DNA from: Methanomassiliicoccales archaeon
Lineage (GTDB): Archaea > Thermoplasmatota > Thermoplasmata > Methanomassiliicoccales > UBA472
Assembly (NCBI GenBank): GCA_013329565.1
Contig: DUJZ01000156.1
Location: 1 to 6,006, forward strand
Length of the DNA stretch: 6,006 nucleotides
Reading direction: 5' to 3'
Made by a program: the position numbers and the translations under genes. The notes beneath the pieces are model-generated. The model saw nothing but the letters and a program-made list of their open reading frames with translations. It was not told the origin of the DNA and searched no databases. This document shows, piece by piece, positions 1 through 6,006 of the stretch; the first letter of the stretch is position 1; each line of letters opens with the position of its first letter.

Positions 1-3000
1 CCAGATCGTGGTCAGGGACAACGGTACCCTGGTGCTGGACAACTCAATAATCGACTCGAACTTCGTGCTCCGCATCTACCTGTTCGATAACGGAAGCCTG
101 ATCCTCAGCAGTTCCACCCTTAAGGCCAACGTTGTCCTGATAATCGACGACAACTCGATGGCCCACATGGAGGAATCCTTCGTTCTAGGCGACCTGCAGG
201 CTCCCGCAAGCTCCTCGGCAGATCTCGTGGCAATCAACACCACGTTCAGCCGGGCCTGGTCCTACTTCGGTGGAACATCCACCGCCGCGTTGACCGGGTG
301 CAGTATAAACGGCGTCCCCGCTGTGTCCCCGAAGGACAGTGCGGTAGTGACGCTCTACAGCTGGATAGTCGCCTCGGTGTACGATGGTACTGGGATGCAC
401 AAGATCCCCGGCGCCTACGTGGAGGCTAGGAGTTTTGTCGACCAGACCGTTTACGCTTCCGGGCTCACGGACGATACCGGGGTTTGGCGGTTCCGGGCGC
501 TCAGCGATGTTGTAACCGCTTCCGGACACGGGGCAGTGGTCAGCGGCTACTACGAGCTCAATGCCACGCACTGGTTCCAGGGCGACAGGTACGATTCCGA
601 TGTCAACAAGGTGGCTCAGATAGCTTATAGCCCGGACGTCTCGCTGGTCCGCAGTGACGCCGCGATAAGACTGGACATATCTTCAGCTTTGCCTGACGTC
701 GATCCCCCCTTCTTCGTCTCGAACGATGAGCCGCTGAGGGGCAGCAACGTCACCCTCTCAACCGTTATAAACAACATCGGAGTGGTGACCGCCTACGACA
801 TCCTGATACGGTTCGAGGACACCAGCAGCGCCGGCAAGGTGCTGATAAGGGATTACACGATAGAGGAGCTCCCTGCCCTGTCCAATGTGACCGTGTCCGT
901 GGTCTGGGTCGCCGCCTATCCGCTGGGAACGCACAACCTGAGCGTGTCGGTCGATCCCCTGGACCAGATACCTGAGCTTAACGAGGACAATAACCTGAAC
1001 TACACCACTGTCAATGTGCTGGGAGTACCCGACCTAATGGTCACGGCCAGCGACATCAGCGTCGACCCGTCCTCTCCGATCAGGGACAAGATGGCATCCA
1101 TCTCTGTCAACGTTCGGAACATAGGAGACAACGCGATATCCGCCTTCAACGTCAGCTTCTACGACAATGGTACATTGATCGGCAAGAGGGAGATAAGCAA
1201 TCTGCCGACCGGACAGTTCGGGGTGGCTAGCATAAGCTGGACACCGTCATTCGCCGGATTACATACCGTCATAGTTGTGGTGGACGAGGAGAGCATCATT
1301 GTTGAGAGCAACGAGGTCAACAACGAAGCTTCTAGATCTGTTACCGTGCGCGACTACCCCGATCTAGTGGCATCCGCGGTCAGGTTCTCAGTGAATAATC
1401 AGGCGGTCAGCAGCGTGTTCGTGAACACCTTGGTCACCGTGACCGTGGATGTCTACAATATCGGCGAATCGACAGCTGACCAGTACTCCGTGGCGTTCCG
1501 ACTGAACGGAGACGAGATCATAGGCGTGGTTTCTGCGGGCAGCTTAGCCCCTGGAACAATGGCCAGCGTGAGCACCACCTGGACCGCCGCGCTCGTCGAG
1601 GGCGAGGGGCTATATCAGGACTACACCATAACCGCCGAGGTCAACCCTGCTAGCAATGGTACGGTTATTCACTATCCGGAGATGGACGATCCTGTCAATG
1701 GGAACAACGTAGCGTCCCAAGTACTGGAGGTCGTAGACAACCGTCCGGACATGGCCGCCTCCAACGGGCGGGTCCAGTACGCCGGTCAGAACATCACATC
1801 GGCCACCATCGGTCAGAGGGTGTTCGTGCTGTTCGACCTGAGGAACATAGGCATCATCGACGGAACTAGCATCAAGGTCAGCGTTTCCCTGGTGAACGAG
1901 ACGATCGACATGCTTCTGTTCACTCAAACGGTCAACGTCGAGGCCGGGGACAGCATGCCTTACAACGTGTCCTACGTGGTCAACGTGACCTCGGGTGATT
2001 ACATCTTCGTGGTGGACGTGGACGCTGGGTCAGACGCCGACCAGACCGACAACGTACTGGAGATCGACCTCGCGGTCGTGGTTCCGAGTCCGTTGATCAA
2101 CATCAACCTGGGCAACAAGTACGATTATGCGCCTGGGACCAGCATCTTCGTGCAGGGAACGGTCACCCAGAGCGGCAGCAACGCCCCGCTGGCCGGACAA
2201 ACGGTGAAGGTCAGGATCGTTGACGGCCAGGGGTTCCCTCTGAGCAGTGAGTACACCGCCACCACCAACGCCAACGGACAATTCACCAGCTGGGTGCTGG
2301 TGCCTTCCGATCAGGAGGGAGCTCAGAAGCTGCAGGTGACGATCGACACGATCGAGGGCGAGTTCACTGACGATGTGAACATCAATATCATCGCCCCGTT
2401 CGCTCCGGAGACCATACCCATCTGGGTGTACCTGCTGATAGTGGTGATCGTGATCGCGGTAATCGCGATCTTCTCCCTGTACCTGTACCGGGTCGGTCTC
2501 GGGCGCATGGTGGAGTGCGGCAACTGCGGTGCGCTGATACCCGAATCGTCCAGGCACTGCCCGAAGTGCGGCGTGGAGTTCGAGAGCGACACCGCCAAGT
2601 GCAGCGAGTGCGGCGCGTGGATCCCATCCAAGGCCGAGAGCTGCCCGGAATGCGGCGCCAAGTTCATGACCGAGCCGTTGGAGGCTGGACAGGCTCCAGG
2701 CTACATCGAGGCCATGAGGAAGCAGTACGACGAGTACATCGAGGCCTTCCGCGGGCAGGCCAAGGCGGCCCTGGGCAGCAAGTACTCCGAGGAGAAGTTC
2801 ATGGATTGGCTGCAGACCGAGCCGAACTACCTGCCGTTCGAGGAGTGGCTGAGGAAGGAGGAGATGGGCCGGAGGTCCGGTGTGTTCCCCTGCCCGGCCT
2901 GCGGAACCCTGAATCCGCGCGATTCAAAGATCTGCAACCGCTGTGGAACGGTCTTCGACCAGCAGGGAAGGTCTGAAGCGCCCAAGGTCGAGGAGAGGAA

Positions 3001-3121
3001 GAGCCCCTTCAGGCGGATTGTGCGCCGCACGGGCGAACCAAAGGATGCTCCGAAGGAGCAGACCCCTGAGGCGCCGGCGGAAGAGCCCAAGCCCGATGAG
3101 GGCGAGGACAAACCCCAATAA
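1..3121 (+). CDS. Large CARDB-repeat surface protein with C-terminal membrane anchor and three cytoplasmic zinc ribbons (5' end missing)
   Basis: The reading frame is open from the left edge (codon CAG at 2), so the gene starts upstream; the GTG at 8 is only the first possible in-frame start and lacks a signal peptide. Residues are numbered from that GTG (1037 aa, stop TAA at 3119). Residues 1-110 carry spaced rungs (DNGTLVL, DNGSLIL, DDNSMAH; period 21-23) typical of a right-handed beta-helix. Residues 113-227 resemble a carboxypeptidase-regulatory/Ig-like fold. Four CARDB repeats follow (about 228-339, 340-448, 450-577, 578-694), each with an N-I-G motif (256, 371, 484, 613); the first three end in an NN-type motif. 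Another Ig-like module spans 695-803. A membrane helix lies at 805-827, flanked by Arg828 and Arg833, which predicts the C-terminus inside. The tail holds three CX2C-X10-CX2C zinc ribbons (C837-C854, C865-C882, C962-C979), a helical linker (889-958) and a Pro/Glu/Lys-rich end. Likely an adhesin-like or S-layer-associated surface protein; function and ligand are unknown. Confidence 0.9.
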   Translation, partial: QIVVRDNGTLVLDNSIIDSNFVLRIYLFDNGSLILSSSTLKANVVLIIDDNSMAHMEESFVLGDLQAPASSSADLVAINTTFSRAWSYFGGTSTAALTGCSINGVPAVSPKDSAVVTLYSWIVASVYDGTGMHKIPGAYVEARSFVDQTVYASGLTDDTGVWRFRALSDVVTASGHGAVVSGYYELNATHWFQGDRYDSDVNKVAQIAYSPDVSLVRSDAAIRLDISSALPDVDPPFFVSNDEPLRGSNVTLSTVINNIGVVTAYDILIRFEDTSSAGKVLIRDYTIEELPALSNVTVSVVWVAAYPLGTHNLSVSVDPLDQIPELNEDNNLNYTTVNVLGVPDLMVTASDISVDPSSPIRDKMASISVNVRNIGDNAISAFNVSFYDNGTLIGKREISNLPTGQFGVASISWTPSFAGLHTVIVVVDEESIIVESNEVNNEASRSVTVRDYPDLVASAVRFSVNNQAVSSVFVNTLVTVTVDVYNIGESTADQYSVAFRLNGDEIIGVVSAGSLAPGTMASVSTTWTAALVEGEGLYQDYTITAEVNPASNGTVIHYPEMDDPVNGNNVASQVLEVVDNRPDMAASNGRVQYAGQNITSATIGQRVFVLFDLRNIGIIDGTSIKVSVSLVNETIDMLLFTQTVNVEAGDSMPYNVSYVVNVTSGDYIFVVDVDAGSDADQTDNVLEIDLAVVVPSPLININLGNKYDYAPGTSIFVQGTVTQSGSNAPLAGQTVKVRIVDGQGFPLSSEYTATTNANGQFTSWVLVPSDQEGAQKLQVTIDTIEGEFTDDVNINIIAPFAPETIPIWVYLLIVVIVIAVIAIFSLYLYRVGLGRMVECGNCGALIPESSRHCPKCGVEFESDTAKCSECGAWIPSKAESCPECGAKFMTEPLEAGQAPGYIEAMRKQYDEYIEAFRGQAKAALGSKYSEEKFMDWLQTEPNYLPFEEWLRKEEMGRRSGVFPCPACGTLNPRDSKICNRCGTVFDQQGRSEAPKVEERKSPFRRIVRRTGEPKDAPKEQTPEAPAEEPKPDEGEDKPQ
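2702..2746 (+). repeat. Exact 12-nt direct repeat inside the surface-protein gene
   Basis: TACATCGAGGCC occurs at 2702-2713 and again at 2735-2746, 33 nt apart and in the same frame. It encodes YIEA(M/F)R(K/G)Q twice, at residues 899-906 and 910-917, in the helical linker between zinc ribbons two and three. An 11-residue period is about three helical turns, so this looks like a small coding duplication and not a mobile or regulatory repeat. Confidence 0.7.
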
Positions 3122-3135
3122 ACCCCTTCCCCTTT

Positions 3136-3160
3136 CAATTTTTTTATTTTTAAATAAAAA
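3136..3160. terminator. Bidirectional AT-rich terminator between convergent genes
   Basis: The 59-bp gap between two converging genes is sharply AT-rich compared with its GC-rich flanks. It holds a T tract (3139-3145, 3147-3151) for + strand transcripts and, read on the other strand, a T tract formed by AAATAAAAA (3152-3160). TTTTTATTT (3141-3149) and AAATAAAAA (3152-3160) are perfect reverse complements separated by TT. Archaeal RNA polymerase terminates on oligo-T tracts, so one element could end both the surface-protein transcript and the secretion operon. Termination is inferred from composition and position. Confidence 0.65.
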
Positions 3161-3180
3161 TAGATAGTAGGTAAGGCGTT

Positions 3181-4896
3181 TCAGACCTTCTGGTCCTGGT
3201 TCATTACCTCCCGGACCTCCTTCATGACCTTGTCCGGGTTCTTGTAATAGGTGGAGATGATCTTGGCCACCTGACGATAGTTATCCACCCCGGTCTTCTT
3301 CATGTATTCCAGGATCTCCGCCCGCCGCCTCCACTCGCGCTCCATCTCCCTGGGCGACCAGCTCTTGACCGTGCGCACCTTCTCGAAGATGTAGGAGTGC
3401 CCGCTGTAATTGAACGAATCGTCCGCCGGGTTCCAGGTGAAGGCAGAGTTCGTGATCAGCTCCCCGGTCTCGGGGTCCATGCCAACGATCTCCGTGAGGG
3501 ACTTCACCCTCCTGGTCATCTTGGTTCCGACCTTGACCTGGGCTTGCAGCATAACGATGTCCAGGGCGGTGATCAGGGCCCGGGGCAGGTTGATCGGATC
3601 GTTCTCCATCCTGTGCACCATGGCCTGCACGTCCTCGGCGTGGAACGTCGAATAGGAGATGGTGCCGGTGGCCATGGCCTGGAAGACGACGTACGCCTCC
3701 TTGCCACGCACCTCGCCGACCATCAGGTACTGCGGCCTCTGACGCAGGGCGGCCGTGAGAAGGTCATACATATCCACGGAACCGGCCACGGCGCTCTTGC
3801 GTCCGCCGAACGATTCCCTGGTGAGACCAGGTATCCAGTTCTCGTGCGGGAGGTTCAGCTCCCTGGTGTCCTCGATGCTGATGATCTTCATCTGGGGCGG
3901 TATGAAAAGCAGAACGGCGTTCAGGGTGGTGGTCTTTCCGCTGGCGGTCCCGCCGCACACCAGCATGGAGCTGCCGAACTCAGTGGATATCCACAGGTAG
4001 GCCATCATCTCCGTGCTCATGGTCTTGAAGCGGAGCAGGTCCACTGGCGTGAAGGGGTTCTCCTTGAAGCGCCTGATGGTGAACGACGAGCCACGCTTGG
4101 TGACGTGCTTTCCGAGCGTCGCGTTCAGCCTCGAACCGTCCGGAATGGTGGCGTCCAGCATTGGTTCGGCGACAGAGATATGCTTGCCGCACTTCTGGGA
4201 CAGCCAGATCACGAAAGAATCCAATTCCTCATCGGTTTCGAACTTGACGTTGGACTTGATCGAGCCGTACTTGCGATGGAATATGAACAGCGGGATGTTC
4301 ACCCCGTCGCACGAGCAATCTTCGACGTTGGGGTCGACCATCATTACGTCGATAGCACCGTAACCGATGAAGTCCCGGCGGAGATAGTAATGTATCCTCT
4401 CCCGGGAGTCTATGTTCAGGCTGACCTCCATGGTCTTGAGGAGCTCGTCCGTCACCTCGCGCAGAACGCTCTCCTTCTCGCGGGGGCTGGCCTCATCCAG
4501 CTTGTTTATGGTGAGCACCACGCTGCTCTTCAGCATCTCCAGGAGTATGCCCTCGTCCTCCGAGAGGGCCGGCTCGATGACCTCGTAGAGGTACTCCGAG
4601 GCGATGTTGTCGAACTTGATGCGCACGTAGGAATAGGGATCCAGCACCGGGGCTATCTCCACCTCGTCGATGAAGCTCTCCGGTATCTTCGGTATCTCGG
4701 TTATCCTTCCCCTCAGGCGGTCCTGGTCCTCGAGCTGGGCGGGGACCATCACCCGCACCGGTTTCTTGGAGAGGCGATGCACCAGTTCCAGGTAGTGATC
4801 CTTGAAGGTGAGCTTCTTGGACCGCTCTATCTGCAGGTTGCCCCTCTCGATCAGAAGCTCCAGGTCCTTGAGCGGCTCCTTCCCGCTGGCCGACAT
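3181..4896 (-). CDS. Type II/IV secretion system ATPase (archaeal FlaI/TadA/GspE-like)
   Basis: Hexameric cytoplasmic motor ATPase that should power assembly of a type IV filament (pilus, archaellum or Tad class) through the adjacent FlaJ/TadC-like platform. The protein has 571 residues. An N-terminal domain (about 1-190) is followed by the archaeal VEDCSCDG signature (191-198), then the RecA-like core. This core has Walker A GGTASGKT (315-322), the Asp box IEDTREL (341-347), Walker B LMVGEVRG (391-398) and the His box TGTISYSTFHA (410-420). Thr412 replaces the first His of the usual TGH...STxHA pattern; His419 is kept. A C-terminal helical region (515-571) is rich in Arg and Lys. The ATG at 4896 is chosen because it abuts the stop of the upstream gene and leaves a full-length N-terminal domain. 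It is the last gene of the operon, whereas ArlI and TadA usually precede their membrane partner. Family assignment is firm; which filament it serves is open. Confidence 0.95.
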   Translation of the reverse strand: MSASGKEPLKDLELLIERGNLQIERSKKLTFKDHYLELVHRLSKKPVRVMVPAQLEDQDRLRGRITEIPKIPESFIDEVEIAPVLDPYSYVRIKFDNIASEYLYEVIEPALSEDEGILLEMLKSSVVLTINKLDEASPREKESVLREVTDELLKTMEVSLNIDSRERIHYYLRRDFIGYGAIDVMMVDPNVEDCSCDGVNIPLFIFHRKYGSIKSNVKFETDEELDSFVIWLSQKCGKHISVAEPMLDATIPDGSRLNATLGKHVTKRGSSFTIRRFKENPFTPVDLLRFKTMSTEMMAYLWISTEFGSSMLVCGGTASGKTTTLNAVLLFIPPQMKIISIEDTRELNLPHENWIPGLTRESFGGRKSAVAGSVDMYDLLTAALRQRPQYLMVGEVRGKEAYVVFQAMATGTISYSTFHAEDVQAMVHRMENDPINLPRALITALDIVMLQAQVKVGTKMTRRVKSLTEIVGMDPETGELITNSAFTWNPADDSFNYSGHSYIFEKVRTVKSWSPREMEREWRRRAEILEYMKKTGVDNYRQVAKIISTYYKNPDKVMKEVREVMNQDQKV

Positions 4897-4911
4897 CTAA
4901 CCCACCACCCT
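4894..4911 (-). promoter_or_regulatory. Zero-spacing TAG-ATG junction with weak ribosome binding site
   Basis: The TadC-like gene stops with TAG (4899-4897) and the ATPase ATG (4896-4894) is the very next codon in the same frame. The preceding AGGGTGGTGGG (4911-4901 on the minus strand) offers only a partial Shine-Dalgarno match (GGTGG), so initiation probably depends on translational coupling to the upstream gene. No promoter-like AT-rich stretch is seen here. Confidence 0.55.
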
Positions 4912-5796
4912 TGTTCCTATGAGGCCGATCAACAGCATGATGAAGGAATGACGTAACCCGTTGGCGATACGGCCGTCCTGAAGTACGCCAGCGAGGATAC
5001 CGTCCCCGAAAGCGTGGATGACCACGGATATGACGAATATCAATTGCACCTGCGGGATGACGTCCGACTTGATCTGCACCGGTATGCCGCCGATGTCCGG
5101 GGCGCCCTCGCTGATCTGGGTGCCGGCCTCTATCATTTTCGGCAGGAAAGTGGAGTTCAAAATGAATATGGTGGCCAAGAATACCGCGAACGCCACGTAG
5201 ATGACCACGGTGTATGTGGACATCGCTATGCTCCTCTCATTGCGGTTGAGGAGCGTCTCGCGAGCGTCGTGCGCCACCATGTCCAGCACGTCCGCCACGT
5301 TGCCACCCGCTTCGTTCGCCTTGATCACTATGGTGGTCATGCGGCGCACCAGCGGGGTGTCGGCGCGGTCGATGAACAGCCTTATGGCGTCGGTGGCCGG
5401 AACTCCCCATTCGATCTGGGAGGCCATCCTCTGGATCTCCGGCGTAAGGCGCCCGTAACGTCCGCGGGAGGAGACCTTGATGGATTCCGCCAGGGTCATG
5501 CCGAAACGGCCGCCTTCGGCCACATCGCGAAGGAAGTCGGGAAGCCTGGACTCTATCTCGCGTATCTTCCTGAACTGGTAGGTGGAATAGAAACCGTACG
5601 GTCCGCAGAGGGCCATGAGGCCCAGCGCAACCCAATCTATCCATTCCAGCCCGGTCTCCAGTCCTCCGATGGCGTCGATTACGCCGAGGAAAACGAAGAA
5701 GGCCATGATCACGCCGCCGATGATGAGGAGCATTCTGCTGTAGTCCCTCTTCTTGAGGGTGAGCTGCTCGATATCCAACAATTCCTTCTCAGCCAT
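4897..5796 (-). CDS. Type II secretion system F (T2SSF) family membrane protein, TadC/FlaJ-like
   Basis: Inner-membrane platform protein of a type IV filament or secretion machine; it would dock the ATPase encoded directly downstream. It has 299 residues. Two membrane spans lie near 22-41 and 53-70, followed by the cytoplasmic T2SSF domain (about 85-180), which contains the typical LPDFLRDVAEGGRFGMTL start and an EAGGNVADVLD segment (162-172). Three further spans are predicted near 193-214, 248-270 and 283-297. One T2SSF domain per chain is the Tad-like split arrangement, unlike archaellum FlaJ proteins, which are about twice as long. The ATG at 5796 is preceded by a strong ribosome binding site, which supports this start. 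The stop is TAG. With the partial gene upstream it probably forms a heteromeric platform. TadB/TadC naming is uncertain, so no symbol is given. Confidence 0.92.
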   Translation of the reverse strand: MAEKELLDIEQLTLKKRDYSRMLLIIGGVIMAFFVFLGVIDAIGGLETGLEWIDWVALGLMALCGPYGFYSTYQFRKIREIESRLPDFLRDVAEGGRFGMTLAESIKVSSRGRYGRLTPEIQRMASQIEWGVPATDAIRLFIDRADTPLVRRMTTIVIKANEAGGNVADVLDMVAHDARETLLNRNERSIAMSTYTVVIYVAFAVFLATIFILNSTFLPKMIEAGTQISEGAPDIGGIPVQIKSDVIPQVQLIFVISVVIHAFGDGILAGVLQDGRIANGLRHSFIMLLIGLIGTRVVG

Positions 5797-5800
5797 TCTC

Positions 5801-5807
5801 TCACCTC
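5801..5807 (-). promoter_or_regulatory. Shine-Dalgarno site GAGGTGA for the TadC-like gene
   Basis: On the minus strand GAGGTGA (5807-5801) lies four bases before the ATG at 5796 and matches the archaeal 16S rRNA tail complement GGAGGTGATC over seven bases. Its first two bases are the last two bases of the upstream TGA stop (5808-5806). A ribosome terminating there would sit on the site, which suggests coupled translation. Confidence 0.8.
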
Positions 5808-6006
5808 ACATCGTCGACTCCTTGGTCATGTTCCAGATGAAGAAGATGAAGCCGAACTGGGAGAACGGCACCATCAGCCCCACCACCAGCCAGAGCAGCA
5901 GCACCGTGGTGTCGGTGTTGCCGCCCGCGCCCGGGACAATGGCCATGATGGCCATGATCACTATGAGGAACAGGGGGAAGGCCACCACCACGGTGACGAA
6001 CGTCTC
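5806..6006 (-). CDS. FlaJ/TadB-like T2SSF family membrane protein, C-terminal end only
   Basis: Only the last 66 codons are inside the window; the frame stays open to the right edge, so the GTG at 5991 is not a credible start. The visible part begins ETFVTVVVAFPLFLIV and forms one strongly hydrophobic helix (residues 6-25 from the edge). A Gly/Asn/Thr loop follows (26-34), then a second hydrophobic region (35-58), and the chain ends NMTKESTM before TGA. A membrane segment with an FPLFLIV-type sequence followed by a short loop and a final span is typical of the C-terminal end of archaeal FlaJ/TadB-like platform proteins. Position supports this: it is 9 bp upstream of a second T2SSF protein and followed by the ATPase. 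The T2SSF domain itself would lie outside the window, so the family call rests on the membrane pattern and context. Confidence 0.7.
   Translation of the reverse strand, partial: ETFVTVVVAFPLFLIVIMAIMAIVPGAGGNTDTTVLLLWLVVGLMVPFSQFGFIFFIWNMTKESTM

Noticed and set aside
8..10. GTG at 8 as the true start of the surface protein
   Set aside because: The frame is open to the left edge, the repeat pattern continues upstream of it, and no signal peptide or ribosome binding site is present.
185..571. Antisense open frame (128 codons) under the surface-protein gene
   Set aside because: No domain, and it lies opposite a well-supported coding frame. The same applies to the antisense frames at 1610-1927, 2030-2557, 2323-2667 and 2827-3138.
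2441..2472. Repetitive GTGATCGTGATCGCGGTAATC-type run
   Set aside because: It encodes alternating Val, Ile and Ala in the transmembrane helix of the surface protein; no separate repeat function is needed.
2515..2976. Second + strand frame over the zinc-ribbon tail
   Set aside because: An Arg-rich shifted translation of a region whose real frame has 12 correctly spaced cysteines. The frame at 2943-3167 is rejected for the same reason.
3397..4956. A 519-codon open frame on the + strand, antisense to the ATPase and the end of the TadC-like gene
   Set aside because: Its translation is His/Gly/Leu/Val-rich with no recognisable domain or membrane pattern, while the opposite strand carries an ATPase with all core motifs. 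In GC-rich genes long stop-free antisense frames are common.
5942..5959. Tandem 9-bp near-repeat GCCATGATG/GCCATGATC
   Set aside because: It encodes the Ile-Met-Ala-Ile run of a membrane helix; low complexity of a hydrophobic segment explains it.
5989..5991. GTG at 5991 as the start of a 61-residue membrane protein
   Set aside because: The frame continues to the right edge without a stop and the upstream residues (ETFVT) fit the family, so this is the end of a longer gene.

Overview
The window looks archaeal, most likely from a GC-rich euryarchaeon of the Thermoplasmata type (Methanomassiliicoccales or relatives are one possibility). The reasons are an archaeal-type FlaI/TadA-like secretion ATPase with two separate FlaJ/TadC-like membrane proteins, a GAGGTGA ribosome binding site, T-rich termination, and a large CARDB surface protein with zinc ribbons on its cytoplasmic tail. 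The lineage is an inference; the sequence contains no marker gene.

Layout. Bases 1-3121 (+ strand) hold the 3' part of one large gene that enters from beyond the left edge. It encodes a cell-surface protein with a beta-helix-like N-terminal part, a carboxypeptidase-regulatory-like module, four CARDB repeats, one more Ig-like module, one membrane span and a roughly 210-residue cytoplasmic tail with three zinc ribbons. A 59-bp AT-rich gap (3122-3180) contains a perfect AT-only inverted repeat that can serve as a terminator for both converging transcription units.

Bases 6006-3181 (- strand) are a tight operon read towards the first gene. It runs from the C-terminal end of a FlaJ/TadB-like protein (cut by the right edge), to a complete 299-residue TadC/FlaJ-like T2SSF protein, to a 571-residue type II/IV secretion ATPase. 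The genes are 9 bp and 0 bp apart. Together they are the motor and inner-membrane platform of a type IV filament machine (archaellum, archaeal pilus or Tad class). No pilin, prepilin peptidase or accessory gene is visible, so the filament or cargo cannot be named.

Worth attention: the TadC-like gene ends in TAG followed at once by the in-frame ATG of the ATPase, so one amber codon separates the two proteins. The ATPase has Thr where the first His of the His box is normally found. The surface protein joins an extracellular adhesin-like array to three cytoplasmic zinc ribbons with identical spacing. I see no RNA genes, CRISPR arrays, insertion sequences or phage genes. Nothing here is clearly a new system; the window reads as a secretion/pilus operon beside a surface-protein gene.
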